NCBI RefSeq assembly: GCF_004005855.1
Contig: NZ_SACL01000003.1
Coordinates: 434,001 to 498,000, forward strand
DNA: 64,000 nucleotides
Direction of reading: 5' to 3'
Source: Rhodovarius crocodyli
GTDB taxonomy: Bacteria; Pseudomonadota; Alphaproteobacteria; Acetobacterales; Acetobacteraceae
The translations under genes and the position numbers were made by a program. How positions within the stretch are numbered: position 1 is the stretch's first letter; each line of letters opens with the position of its first letter. The notes under the pieces are model-generated. The model was not told where the DNA came from. It did no database searches and saw nothing but the letters and a program-made list of their open reading frames with translations. Shown piece by piece: positions 36,591 to 45,792 of the stretch.

Positions 36591-39113
36591 ATGCCGCCTC
36601 CGCCCGCCCGCTCGCGACAGAACCCCGACACCCCGGTGCCCACGCCCCGGCAGGCGGAGCCAATCGAATTGCCGCGTTTCGCCAGTCGCCGTGAACGCCG
36701 CCGCGCCGCCGCCCTGCTGCGCCGGCTGGGCGGGCACGCTGCGGGCTTCCTGGGGCCGGTCTCGGCGCTGGGCATGCTGCTGGTGGTGGGTGGCCCGCTG
36801 GAGGCGCAGACCAGCCGCTCCGCCTATGACAACGGCCTGCCTTCGGGTTTCGGCGGCGACCTGAGCGGTTCCCTGGGCGGCAGCACGCTGCGCCCGCTGG
36901 CCACCACCCCGGTCCAGCCCGGCACCCCCGCCGCACCCGCCGCGGGCCCCGTCCGGCAGGACCCCAACGCCCCCGTCACCTTCACGGCCGACGAGGTCGA
37001 CTACGACCGTGAACGCACCACCGTGACCGCGCGCGGCCGTGTGGAGGCCTGGCAGAACGAGCGCGTGGTCCGCGCCGATGAGTTCACCCACAACCGGGAA
37101 ACCGGCGTCACGCGCCTGCGCGGCCATGTGCAGCTGCTGGAAGCCGACGGCCAGGTGATGTTCGCCGAGGATGCGGAGCTGGCCGCGGGCTTCCGCGAGG
37201 GCGTGTTCACCGATGTGCGCGCCCTGCTGGCCGGCGGCGGCCGCATGGCGGCCAACGGCGCCCGCCGCATCACCGTGCCCGCCGAGGAAGGCAGCGACCG
37301 CCGCGAGGACACGCTGACGGACCTCGCCCGCGTCATCTATTCCTCCTGCAAATCCTGCGAGCGGGACCCCATGCGCGCGCCGCTGTGGCAGATGCGCGCC
37401 CGCCAGGCGACGCAGGACACGGCGACGCAGCGCATCTCCTATCGCGATGCCGCGCTCGAGATCTCGGGCGTGCCGGTGCTGTATTCGCCCTTCTTCTCGC
37501 ACCCCGATCCGCAGAACCCCCGCAGCTCGGGCTTCCTGTTCCCGACCATGGGCCTCACGCGCTTCCTGGGCGGCTTCGTGCAGGTTCCCTATTTCTGGGC
37601 GATCGACGACCAGCAGGACGCGACGATCTATCCGCTGTTCTCCACCCGGCAGTCGCCCAACCTGGGCCTGGAATACCGCCGCCGCTTCAACACCGGCGAG
37701 TTCCAGCTGCAGGGCAGCGCCGGCTATTTCAACGGCACCGACACGCGCGGGCGTGAGGAGTTCTCGGGCCACCTGTATGCGCGCGGCCGCTTCAGCCTGG
37801 ATGAGAACTGGCGCACCGGCTTCGAGGTGAACCGCGCGACCAGCGAACTGTATCTGCGCACCTATCGCTTCGACTTCCGCCGCGTGCTGACCAGCCAGGC
37901 CTTCGTCGAGGGCTTCTGGGGCACCGAGGGCTATGCCCGCATCGACGCCCGCGTCTATCAGGGCCTGCGCACCGGCGACAACTACGACAACCTCCCGGTG
38001 GTCGGCCCCAACGCCATCGCGGAATACTACCCGCGCCAGCGCTATTTCGGCGGCCAGCTGTACGGCGATGTCGGCATGCTGGGCATCACCCGTTCCTCCG
38101 GCGCCTGGTCGCAGCGCGCCACCGCGCGCATCGGCTGGGACCGGCGCGAGACCGACGCGCTGGGCAGCCAGTGGACCTTCCGCGTGCAGGGCGACGCCCG
38201 CGCCTATTACGCTGACAAGCAGGGGCTGGAGCCGATCTATCTGCCGCATGCCAATGGCGGCAACGCCACCGGCAACATGCGCGTCGCGATCGACTGGCGC
38301 ATGCCGCTGGTGCGCGATGCCGGCAATTGGGGCCAGCAGACCATCGAGCCGCGCGTGCAGATCGTGACGGGCCCCAACACCGGCCGCCAGTCCAACCTGC
38401 CGAACGAGGACAGCGTCGATTTCGAGTTCACCGACGCCAACCTGTTCTCGCTGAACCGCTTCACCGGCCGTGACCGGCAGGAAGGCGGCACCCGCGTCGA
38501 TGCCGCGATCCGCGGCGCCTGGAACTTCCCCAATGGCGGGCAGCTTGAGGGCATCGTCGGCCGGTCCTTCCGCGTGCACCGCGATGCGACCTTCGCGCAG
38601 GGCACCGGCCTTGAGCGCAACTGGAGCGACTGGGTGGGCCGGGTCTCCTTCATGCCCACCAGCTGGCTGGACCTGCACGCGCGTGCGCGCGCCGACGGCG
38701 AGACGGGCCAGCACCGCTTCAGCGACTACACGGCCAATGTCACGCAGCGGAATGTCGGCCCGCTCGATACGCTCAGCTTCTATGGCGGCTATCTGTACAG
38801 CACGCCGCAGTCCTTCCTGACGCCGCTGCGCACCCGCAACGAGGTGCTGGGCGGCGTGACCGCCACACTGCGCCAGACCAACGGCGTGCAATGGCGCGTG
38901 AACGCCTCGATCCGCTACGACCTGGAGACGGGGCGGCCCGCCCTGGTGCAGGGCTCGGCCGGGTATGAGGATGAGTGCTTCATCATCGAGGGCCGCTTCG
39001 TCCGCCGCTATGCGCGGGATGCAACGACCCTGCAGAACTATGCCGGCGGCACGATGCTGCTGTTCCGCATCGGCTTCAAGACGCTGGGCGAATACGGGTT
39101 CCGCGCCCTCTGA
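36591..39113 (+). CDS. lptD: LPS-assembly protein LptD
   Basis: An 840-residue outer-membrane protein that inserts LPS into the outer leaflet. After an unusually long N-terminal leader, a signal-like hydrophobic stretch lies at ~50-66 (LGPVSALGMLLVVGGPLEAQ). An OstA/LptA-like domain (VTFTADEVDYDRERTTVTAR and TRLRGHVQLLEADGQVM) follows. The barrel domain includes YSPFFSHPDPQNPRSSGFLFP, typical of LptD, and strands to the C-terminal phenylalanine-rich end. Two cysteines at SSCKSCERDP and one near the end (ECFIIEG) may form disulfides. Last of lptFGD. Confidence 0.95.
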   Translation: MPPPPARSRQNPDTPVPTPRQAEPIELPRFASRRERRRAAALLRRLGGHAAGFLGPVSALGMLLVVGGPLEAQTSRSAYDNGLPSGFGGDLSGSLGGSTLRPLATTPVQPGTPAAPAAGPVRQDPNAPVTFTADEVDYDRERTTVTARGRVEAWQNERVVRADEFTHNRETGVTRLRGHVQLLEADGQVMFAEDAELAAGFREGVFTDVRALLAGGGRMAANGARRITVPAEEGSDRREDTLTDLARVIYSSCKSCERDPMRAPLWQMRARQATQDTATQRISYRDAALEISGVPVLYSPFFSHPDPQNPRSSGFLFPTMGLTRFLGGFVQVPYFWAIDDQQDATIYPLFSTRQSPNLGLEYRRRFNTGEFQLQGSAGYFNGTDTRGREEFSGHLYARGRFSLDENWRTGFEVNRATSELYLRTYRFDFRRVLTSQAFVEGFWGTEGYARIDARVYQGLRTGDNYDNLPVVGPNAIAEYYPRQRYFGGQLYGDVGMLGITRSSGAWSQRATARIGWDRRETDALGSQWTFRVQGDARAYYADKQGLEPIYLPHANGGNATGNMRVAIDWRMPLVRDAGNWGQQTIEPRVQIVTGPNTGRQSNLPNEDSVDFEFTDANLFSLNRFTGRDRQEGGTRVDAAIRGAWNFPNGGQLEGIVGRSFRVHRDATFAQGTGLERNWSDWVGRVSFMPTSWLDLHARARADGETGQHRFSDYTANVTQRNVGPLDTLSFYGGYLYSTPQSFLTPLRTRNEVLGGVTATLRQTNGVQWRVNASIRYDLETGRPALVQGSAGYEDECFIIEGRFVRRYARDATTLQNYAGGTMLLFRIGFKTLGEYGFRAL

Positions 39114-39158
39114 GGCGCTGAGAGGCGCCCGGCCTTGCCGCCGGGCGCCCTGTCCACC

Positions 39159-40733
39159 TTACGGGTTGCTGCCGGACAGGCCGAGCAGCTGCGCCAGGGC
39201 GGGCGCCCCCTGCGGCCCCGCCGCCTGCATCTGCTGCATCGGCACCGGCTGGGGCGGATTGGCGATCACCTCGATGGTCCGGGCTTCTCCGCGCACGAAG
39301 CGCAGCACCGCCTCGCGCAGGCTGGCCAGGCCCGGCGGCTCCGGCGTGCCCGGCGGCGCGGAGAGTGCCGCCTGGGACATCTGCAGGTGGCGCTGGCGCA
39401 TCTGGTCCGCCGTGATGCCCGCCCGCTGGGCCTGCTGGCGCAGGATGCGGTCATACATGCCGTCATCGGCCTGGCGCAGGCGGAAGCCCAGCAGGCGCAT
39501 GCGGCTGGGGTCGTGGTTGCGGGCGGCTTCCGGCGTCCAGCCGTCCAGCCGCAGGGCCAGGGCGGTCGCGCCCAGCTGCTGCACCCCGATCGCAAGGGCC
39601 GGGATGTCCACATGCCCGTCCGCCGCGCGATAGGTCGTGTCCATCGTCAGGCTGGCATCGATGCCCGGCAGGTCCAGCATGGTCAGGAAGGGGGCGGTCA
39701 GCGGATGCTGGCGCACCCTCAGCCCGCGCAGGCCGATGGAGCCGGTGCCGGACTGGTCGGCCTCGGTCGCGATCTCCACCGACAGGCGCTCCAGCCCGCC
39801 GACCGGGGCACCGGTGGCGGACAGCTCCACCCCCTCGACGTTCAGGCTGGCGCGGCCGGCCGGCAGGCCGGGCGGCGAGGCATCGCGCGCGGCGGCATTG
39901 AGCCAGGCGGCCAGGTCCAGCCCCTCGCCCGTGAAGCGGGCCATCACGAAGTCGCTGACGGGGCTCGCGGGTATGCCGGCGACGGTCAGCCCCTCAAGCA
40001 GGGTCGTGCTGCGGCGCCCGATGCCATAGTCGCGCACCGTCATGCGCGCGATGGAGACGCGGGGCGTGCCCTGCACCTCGAACCCCTCGACCAGCGCGCT
40101 GTCCAGGGTGAAGGCGTCGGGCATCGGCCTGTCGGCATGCGCCATGCCGCCCGGACGGTTGGGTGAGGGCGGGATCTGCACATTGGGGCGCGGCGCCTGC
40201 GCGCCGGGCTTGCCGGGCAGGCCGGGCTGGCCGGCCAGGGGCGCCTGGGCGCCCGGCATGCCGGGCTTGGGCGCCATGGGCGGTGAGCCGGGCGGTACCA
40301 GCTGCCCCTGCGGGCGCGTGACGGGCGGGGGCACGGGGGCCACCGGCGCGGGCGGCGGCACGGCGGGTGCCGAGGCCGGCGTCGGCGTATAGGTCAGCCC
40401 CGCCATCTGGAAGCGCGCGACGCGCACCGGCGTGCCGTCCATCGTGCCCTGGACACCCTCGGCCTCGACCCGCGCCGCGCTGTTCTCGGTCAGCCGGTCG
40501 AGCAGCAGGGAGGCCATGCTGATCGTCTCGTTGCCGCGCGTCAGCGTCACGCCCGACAGGCGGACCGCGTCGGGCGAGCCCTCGACCGGAGAGGCCGCGT
40601 GATAGTTCAGCGTGACCTGGGCGGAGAGCAAGGCCCGCAGCCGCTGTACCGCCGGGTGATCCTGCGCGTAGGCGGGCATGGCGGATACGCACAGAACGAG
40701 GGTCAGCGCGGTACGGCGCAAGGGCATCTGCAT
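39159..40733 (-). CDS. Exported hypothetical protein with Pro/Gly-rich linker
   Basis: A 524-residue protein with a Sec signal (MQMPLRRTALTLVLCVSAMPAYA). Residues ~25-125 hold beta-rich sequence (VRLSGVTLTRGNETISMASLLLDRLTENS), ~126-195 form a proline/glycine/alanine-rich linker with several PG(M/L)PG turns, and ~196-500 contain another beta/alpha region (VEGFEVQGTPRVSIARMTVRD). No family is recognised. The repeated 'gene-element' style loosely recalls AsmA-like or lipid-transfer proteins, but this is not strong enough to name. It converges on lptD and is divergent from the VWA gene. Periplasmic by signal. Confidence 0.7.
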   Translation of the reverse strand: MQMPLRRTALTLVLCVSAMPAYAQDHPAVQRLRALLSAQVTLNYHAASPVEGSPDAVRLSGVTLTRGNETISMASLLLDRLTENSAARVEAEGVQGTMDGTPVRVARFQMAGLTYTPTPASAPAVPPPAPVAPVPPPVTRPQGQLVPPGSPPMAPKPGMPGAQAPLAGQPGLPGKPGAQAPRPNVQIPPSPNRPGGMAHADRPMPDAFTLDSALVEGFEVQGTPRVSIARMTVRDYGIGRRSTTLLEGLTVAGIPASPVSDFVMARFTGEGLDLAAWLNAAARDASPPGLPAGRASLNVEGVELSATGAPVGGLERLSVEIATEADQSGTGSIGLRGLRVRQHPLTAPFLTMLDLPGIDASLTMDTTYRAADGHVDIPALAIGVQQLGATALALRLDGWTPEAARNHDPSRMRLLGFRLRQADDGMYDRILRQQAQRAGITADQMRQRHLQMSQAALSAPPGTPEPPGLASLREAVLRFVRGEARTIEVIANPPQPVPMQQMQAAGPQGAPALAQLLGLSGSNP

Positions 40734-40812
40734 CGGGGGGCGTCTCCCATGACGTGTTCTTCATCTTCCCATCTGGTTAGCCCTGGCGCATCACTCAAGC
40801 AGAGGCCATTTA

Positions 40813-41514
40813 ATGACGATGAGCGAGCTTCCGGCACGGACCGGCAACAACGCCGTCGCGGCCTTCCTGAACCAGGCAAGGGCGGTGTCGGCGCGCCCGG
40901 CGCCGATCCCCGCGGGGCGCCTGCTGTTCCTGATGGACGCGACCGCCAGCCGCCAGCCGACATGGGATACCGCGTGCTCACTGATGGCGGGCATGTTCGC
41001 GGCGGTGGGCGGTCTGGGCGGGCTGTCGGTGCAACTGGCCTATTTCCGGGGCCATGCCGAATTCGCGGCGACACCCTTCCTGGCCGATGCCGAAGAATTG
41101 ACCAGGCGCATGGGCGGGGTGCGCTGCCTGGGCGGCCACACGCAGATCCTGCGCGCGCTGACCCATGCGCTGGAGGAGACACGCCGCCTGCGGGTGCATG
41201 CCGTGGTGCTGGTGGGCGACGCGCTTGAGGAAGCGCTGGACCCGATCTGCCATCTGGCGGGCCAGCTCGGCATCGCGGGCACGCCTGTCTTTGCCTTCCA
41301 TGAGGGTGGGGAGCGCGTGAGCGCGGAGGGATTCCGCCAGATCGCGAAGCTCTCGGGCGGGGCCTTCATGCCCTTCGACAGCGGCAGCGCCGGGGCGCTG
41401 AGGGACCTGCTGAAGGCCGTGGCGATCTTCGCGGCGAAGGGCAGGGCGGGGCTCGGCGCCCTGCCGGGCGGCACGGCGCGCGGCCTGCTGGCGCAGCTGC
41501 CGGGGCCGCGCTGA
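40813..41514 (+). CDS. VWA-domain protein
   Basis: A 233-residue protein whose core (~35-200) is a von Willebrand factor A-like fold: LLFLMDATASRQPTWDTACS carries a MIDAS-like DxTxS in place of DxSxS, and VHAVVLVGDALEEAL is the following strand. The C-terminus is Ala/Gly-rich. No signal peptide. Its stop shares a base with the start of a membrane-bound J-domain protein (TGATG), so they are co-translated and likely work together. The ligand or function is unknown. Confidence 0.75.
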   Translation: MTMSELPARTGNNAVAAFLNQARAVSARPAPIPAGRLLFLMDATASRQPTWDTACSLMAGMFAAVGGLGGLSVQLAYFRGHAEFAATPFLADAEELTRRMGGVRCLGGHTQILRALTHALEETRRLRVHAVVLVGDALEEALDPICHLAGQLGIAGTPVFAFHEGGERVSAEGFRQIAKLSGGAFMPFDSGSAGALRDLLKAVAIFAAKGRAGLGALPGGTARGLLAQLPGPR

Positions 41515-42185
41515 TGCCCTGGCTGCTGGGCGGATTCGCGCTGCTCGCCCTGGGCTGGTTCGGCCTGCGTGCCTTCGTGCAGGCCAGCCCGGCCCAGCTC
41601 GGCCGCGCCCTGGTCTGGTTCCTGGCGGTGCTGGGGGCGGCCCTGCTGGGGCTGATGCTGCTGGCCGGCCGCGGCGGCACCGCCTTTTCCGCGCTGATCC
41701 TGGTGGGGCCGGCGCTGTGGCGCTGGTTCCAGGGTTGGCGGGCGCGCACCGCCTTCTCCCGCGCGGGCGGGCAGGAAACGGGTGTGGAGACGGCGACGCT
41801 GGAGATGCGGCTCGACCTCACGACCGGTGAGATGCGCGGGCGGGTGCGGCGCGGCCGTTTCGCCGGTCGTGACTTGTCGGGTTTGGATGAGGAAGGTCTG
41901 CGCGCGCTGCTGGCCGATTGCGAAACGACCGACCCGGAAAGCGTTCCATTGATCGAGGCATGGCTGGATCGAGTGCATCCGGACTGGCGCTCGGGCCCGC
42001 CGCTGGACGAGGCACAAGCTTTTGATCTGCTGAACCTTTCCCCCGGCGCGACGGAGGCCGAGATCAAGGCCGCGCACCGCCGCGCCATGCTGCGCGCCCA
42101 CCCTGACCATGGGGGGGACGAGGCCCTGGCGGCCCGGCTGAATGCGGCGCGGGACCTGCTGCTGCGTCATCGATCCGCACCGTGA
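41514..42185 (+). CDS. Membrane-anchored J-domain protein
   Basis: A 223-residue protein with two N-terminal membrane helices (~2-20 and ~30-65) and a C-terminal J domain: FDLLNLSPGATEAEIKAAHR followed by AMLRAHPDHGGD, which carries the HPD motif that stimulates Hsp70 ATPase. The layout (membrane anchor, C-terminal J domain) resembles DjlA/TIM14-like proteins; the J domain is shortened. Co-translated with the VWA-domain protein upstream. Probably recruits DnaK to the membrane; client unknown. Confidence 0.8.
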   Translation: MPWLLGGFALLALGWFGLRAFVQASPAQLGRALVWFLAVLGAALLGLMLLAGRGGTAFSALILVGPALWRWFQGWRARTAFSRAGGQETGVETATLEMRLDLTTGEMRGRVRRGRFAGRDLSGLDEEGLRALLADCETTDPESVPLIEAWLDRVHPDWRSGPPLDEAQAFDLLNLSPGATEAEIKAAHRRAMLRAHPDHGGDEALAARLNAARDLLLRHRSAP

Positions 42186-42246
42186 CAACAAGGGGTTGGC
42201 CGTGGCACACCATGGCCACGCCAAGCGCATTGGAGTTGCACGGTCC

Positions 42247-43116
42247 ATGGTGAAGCCGCTCAAGAAAGCCGTCCTGCCGGTCGCCGGTCTCGGCACCCGC
42301 TTCCTTCCCGCCACCAAGGCGCTGGCGAAGGAGATGCTGCCGGTCGTCGACCGCCCGCTGATCCAGTACGCGGTGGATGAAGCCCGCGCGGCTGGCATCG
42401 AGCAGTTCTGCTTCGTCACCGGCCGCGGCAAGACCGCGATCGTCGAGCATTTCGACGTGGCCTATGAGCTGGAAAAGACGCTCATCGAGCGCGGCAAGAA
42501 CAAGGAACTGGCCGAGCTGCATGCCCAGGCCCTGCCGCCGGGCGCCATCATCACCACCCGCCAGCAGGTGCCCATGGGCCTCGGCCATGCCATCTGGTGC
42601 GCCCGCAGCTTCATCGGCGACGACCCGTTCGCCATCCTGCTGCCGGATGACCTGATGCAGTGCGAGGTGTCCTGCACCAAGCAGCTGGCCGATGCCTATG
42701 CCGAGACCGGCGGCAACGTGGTCGCCATCGAGGAAGTGCCGATGGAGCGCGTGAACAAGTACGGCGTGCTGGACATCGAGAAGGACATGGGCCGCTTGGT
42801 TTCCGTGAAGGGCCTCGTGGAGAAGCCGCCGATCGACCAGGCGCCCTCCAACCTGACCATCATCGGCCGCTATGTGCTGATGCCCGAGGTGATCGGCCAC
42901 CTCTCCAAGATGGAGAAGGGCGCCGGCGGCGAGGTGCAGCTGACCGACAGCATGGCCAAGCTGATCGGCACCCAGCCCTTCCATGGCGTCCGCTATGAGG
43001 GCAAGCGCTTCGACTGCGGCGACAAGATGGGCTTCCTGGAGGCGCAGATCGCCTTCGCCCTGAAGCGCCCGGAACTGGCCGAGGGCATGCGCGGCATCCT
43101 GGGCAAGTACAGCTGA
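42247..43116 (+). CDS. galU: UTP-glucose-1-phosphate uridylyltransferase
   Basis: A 289-residue GalU that makes UDP-glucose for glycan synthesis. The nucleotide-binding start LPVAGLGTRFLPATKALAKE, VEKPP and the Asp in ILLPDDLM are all present. ATG 42247 fits the family; the preceding in-frame extension overlaps the J-domain gene and is rejected. It is followed by a strong hairpin and then a phosphohexomutase, so the two enzymes cover glucose-6-P to UDP-glucose. Confidence 0.95.
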   Translation: MVKPLKKAVLPVAGLGTRFLPATKALAKEMLPVVDRPLIQYAVDEARAAGIEQFCFVTGRGKTAIVEHFDVAYELEKTLIERGKNKELAELHAQALPPGAIITTRQQVPMGLGHAIWCARSFIGDDPFAILLPDDLMQCEVSCTKQLADAYAETGGNVVAIEEVPMERVNKYGVLDIEKDMGRLVSVKGLVEKPPIDQAPSNLTIIGRYVLMPEVIGHLSKMEKGAGGEVQLTDSMAKLIGTQPFHGVRYEGKRFDCGDKMGFLEAQIAFALKRPELAEGMRGILGKYS

Positions 43117-43130
43117 ACCACATCTGCGAC

Positions 43131-43153
43131 GCGGCGGGGCAGCGCCCCGCCGC
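43131..43153 (+). terminator. Hairpin between galU and phosphohexomutase
   Basis: A perfect 10-base stem GCGGCGGGGC / GCCCCGCCGC with an AGC loop, followed by ATCTTTCT. The T-run is weak, so this may be a partial terminator or attenuator rather than a full stop; the downstream gene starts 31 bases later. Confidence 0.55.
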
Positions 43154-43184
43154 ATCTTTCTGCCAGAGCATCGGGAGACCCTGA

Positions 43185-44594
43185 ATGGGCGGCTTCACCT
43201 ACAGCTTCCACCCCACCAGCCTGCGCGAATACGACATCCGCGGCATCATCGGGGAAACCCTGGGGGCTGATGACGCCTTCGCCATCGGCCGCTGCTTCGG
43301 CACGGTCGTGGCCCGGGCCGGCGGTTCCTCCGTCGCGGTCGGCTATGACGGGCGCCTGTCCTCTCCGATGCTGGAAGAGGCGCTGGTCAACGGGCTGATG
43401 GCCTGCGGGCTGAAGGTGTTCCGCATCGGCTGCGGCCCCACCCCCATGCTGTATTTCGCGGCCTATCACCTGAAGGCCGACGGCGCCGTGATGGTGACCG
43501 GCAGCCACAACCCGCCCAACTACAACGGCTTCAAGTCGATGATCGGCAAGAAGCCCTTCTTCGGCAAGGACATCCAGATGCTGGGCGCCATGGCGGCGGC
43601 CGGCGACGTGGTGCCCGAAGCCAAGGGCAGCTTCGAGAAGGTCGATGTCTCCTCCGACTACGTCGCGCGCATGCTGCAGGACTACGACGGTGAGCGCGGC
43701 CTGAAGGTCGTGTGGGATCCGGGCAATGGTTCGGGCGGCGTCATCACGGAGCGCCTGGCGGCGACGCTGCCCGGCACGCATGTGGTGATCAACGCCGAGA
43801 TCGACGGCAACTTCCCGAACCACCACCCCGACCCGACGGTGCTGAAGAACCTGGCGCAGATCATCGCCAAGGTGAAGGAAACCGGTTCCGACCTCGGCAT
43901 CGCCTTCGACGGCGACGCCGACCGCATCGGCGTGGTCGACGGCGAGGGCAACATGCTGTTCGGCGACCAGCTGCTGGTGGTGCTGGCGCGCGATGTGCTG
44001 AAGAACCATCCGGGTGCGACCATCATCGCCGACGTGAAGGCCAGCCAGGTGCTGTTCGACGAGGTGGCGAAGGCCGGCGGCACGCCGCTGATGTGGAAGA
44101 CCGGCCACAGCCTGATCAAGCAGAAGATGGCCGAGACCGGCAGCCCGCTGGCGGGCGAGATGTCGGGCCACACCTTCTTCGCCGACAAGTGGTACGGCTT
44201 CGACGACGCGCTGTATTCGGCGGTGCGCCTGCTCGGCATCCTGGGCCGCAGCAGCGAGAGCCTGGCCGACATGCGCGAGGCCCTGCCCCAGGTGCTGAAC
44301 ACGCCCGAGCTGCGCTTCGACTGCTCCGAGGACCGCAAGTTCGAGGTGGTGAAGGAAGTCGCCGCCCGCCTGGCCGCCGAGGGTGCGGAGGTGCAGGCCG
44401 TGGACGGCGTGCGCGTGCTGACCGCCGACGGCTGGTGGCTGCTGCGTGCCTCCAACACCCAGGCGGTGCTGGTGGCGCGTGCCGAGGCCCGCACCGAGGA
44501 AGGCCTGGAGCGGCTGAAGGCCAGCCTGGCCGCCCAGGTCGTGGCCTCCGGCCTCAAGGCGCCTGATTTCTCGGGTGAAAACGCCGGGCACTGA
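43185..44594 (+). CDS. Phosphomannomutase/phosphoglucomutase
   Basis: A 469-residue alpha-D-phosphohexomutase that interconverts hexose 6- and 1-phosphates. The phosphoserine is Ser107 in [15 protein letters not shown], the metal-binding loop is DGDADRIG (242-249), the sugar-binding loop GEMSGH is 324-329, and the phosphate-binding end is [15 protein letters not shown]. This bifunctional AlgC-like type feeds GDP-mannose and UDP-glucose synthesis. Directly downstream of galU, consistent with shared envelope-sugar metabolism. Confidence 0.93.
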   Translation: MGGFTYSFHPTSLREYDIRGIIGETLGADDAFAIGRCFGTVVARAGGSSVAVGYDGRLSSPMLEEALVNGLMACGLKVFRIGCGPTPMLYFAAYHLKADGAVMVTGSHNPPNYNGFKSMIGKKPFFGKDIQMLGAMAAAGDVVPEAKGSFEKVDVSSDYVARMLQDYDGERGLKVVWDPGNGSGGVITERLAATLPGTHVVINAEIDGNFPNHHPDPTVLKNLAQIIAKVKETGSDLGIAFDGDADRIGVVDGEGNMLFGDQLLVVLARDVLKNHPGATIIADVKASQVLFDEVAKAGGTPLMWKTGHSLIKQKMAETGSPLAGEMSGHTFFADKWYGFDDALYSAVRLLGILGRSSESLADMREALPQVLNTPELRFDCSEDRKFEVVKEVAARLAAEGAEVQAVDGVRVLTADGWWLLRASNTQAVLVARAEARTEEGLERLKASLAAQVVASGLKAPDFSGENAGH

Positions 44595-44606
44595 ACCCTG
44601 GCCGCG

Positions 44607-44631
44607 CCCGCGCGTTCGTGAAGCGCGCGGG
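44607..44631. other. GC hairpin after phosphohexomutase gene
   Basis: CCCGCGCG (44607-44614) and CGCGCGGG (44624-44631) are perfect 8-base inverted arms with a 9-base loop, 13 bases after the phosphohexomutase stop. No T-run follows. It may protect the mRNA end or assist Rho-dependent termination. Confidence 0.4.
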
Positions 44632-44704
44632 TGCGTCAGCTTGCCCTGTGCCGCATGCTTGCCATGATCGGCTGCTGCGATCGGGACAGGCATGGAGGAA
44701 GCTC

Positions 44705-45427
44705 ATGGTTGCTCGCTGGGTGATGGGTGTGGCGCTGGGCGCGGTGGTGGCCACCGGCGCCGTCGCGCAGGGCTATAAGCCGGGGATCGGGCCTTCGCCC
44801 GGCTATCAGCAGCCTCCGGGCTATGCCCCGCCGCCGAACTCGGGCGTGGTACCCTTTCCGGGCAAGCCGCCGCCGGGCGGCGTGCCGTATGGCGGCCAGC
44901 CCGGTGGGCCGGGGCCGGAGCAGCAGGCCGGCGTCTGCACGCCGCAGGAACGCGAGCTGATCGAGAATTCCTTCCGTGAGGCGCACCGCATCACGGCCGA
45001 GTCGCTGCGCCAGCTGGAGCAGAACCCGGAACTGCCGCAGTTCCGCCGCTTCTTCGGCACTGCCCCGCATGAGCAGGTGCGCAACACCCTGCGCCTGACG
45101 GCCGATTGGCTGCGGGAGCGCCGGCCGGCCAGCATCGCCTGCAACCACCCGAACAACTGCCCGCAGGGGCGCTTCGCCTATGCCAGCACGCAGACCACGG
45201 CGATGGGCTTCTGCACCCTGTTCTTCAACGGGCAGGATACGGGCTTCGACAGCCGCGCGGGTGTGATCATCCATGAGGTGACGCATGTGGCGGCCCGCAC
45301 GCGCGACATCGTCTATTCCCCGCGCAACGCCATGGCGCTGGCCAAGTCCAACCCGGCCGACGCCGCGGTGAACGCCGACAACTACGAGTATTTCATCGAA
45401 GCCGTCCGGGATAATTGGAACCAGTGA
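44705..45427 (+). CDS. Exported M35-like zinc metallopeptidase
   Basis: A 240-residue secreted protein. Signal peptide ~1-21 (ending AVAQ), then a proline/glycine-rich segment (~25-75), then a domain matching the aspzincin (M35, deuterolysin) family: HEVTH at 190-194 with the third ligand Asp201 in RTRDIVYS, which mirrors the GTxDxxYG motif. Cysteines at 78, 146, 152 and 170 could form disulfides. Target proteins are unknown. A GGAGGA Shine-Dalgarno lies before ATG 44705. Its end overlaps the next gene's GTG (GTGA). Confidence 0.8.
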   Translation: MVARWVMGVALGAVVATGAVAQGYKPGIGPSPGYQQPPGYAPPPNSGVVPFPGKPPPGGVPYGGQPGGPGPEQQAGVCTPQERELIENSFREAHRITAESLRQLEQNPELPQFRRFFGTAPHEQVRNTLRLTADWLRERRPASIACNHPNNCPQGRFAYASTQTTAMGFCTLFFNGQDTGFDSRAGVIIHEVTHVAARTRDIVYSPRNAMALAKSNPADAAVNADNYEYFIEAVRDNWNQ

Positions 45428-45768
45428 TCTTCCTGTACGGCACGCTGCTGCGGCCCGATGTGCTGGACCGGGAATCGGGCCGTGCCGGGCTGTGGCGCGG
45501 CCTGCGCCCTGCCATGCTGCACGGCTATGCGCGGGTGTTCCTGCGCGGCACGCCCTTCCCGACGCTGATGCGCCGCAAGGGGGCTGCCGTGGGCGGAGCG
45601 CTGCTGCGGGCCGATGGCGAGACGCTGGCGCGGCTGAACGAGTATGAGGGGCCGCCCTATCGGCTGGTGCCCGTCACGGTCGAGACCGAGCGCGGCCCGG
45701 TGCGGGCCAGGGCCTGGATGGCGCCCGCATGGCGGGCCGACCGGCGCGTGTGGGTGGGAATGCCCTGA
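45424..45768 (+). CDS. Gamma-glutamylcyclotransferase-like protein
   Basis: A 114-residue AIG2/GGCT-like protein: FLYGTLLRPDVLDR at the start holds the YGTL motif, and LNEYEGPPYRLVPVTV holds the conserved acidic catalytic residue region. Small members of this family act as gamma-glutamylcyclotransferases or gamma-glutamylamine cyclotransferases; the substrate is not known. GTG 45424 overlaps the stop of the M35 peptidase (GTGA). A TTG nine bases upstream is possible. Confidence 0.8.
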   Translation: MIFLYGTLLRPDVLDRESGRAGLWRGLRPAMLHGYARVFLRGTPFPTLMRRKGAAVGGALLRADGETLARLNEYEGPPYRLVPVTVETERGPVRARAWMAPAWRADRRVWVGMP

Positions 45769-45792
45769 GGCTGTTCTTCGTTTCCTGACGAA

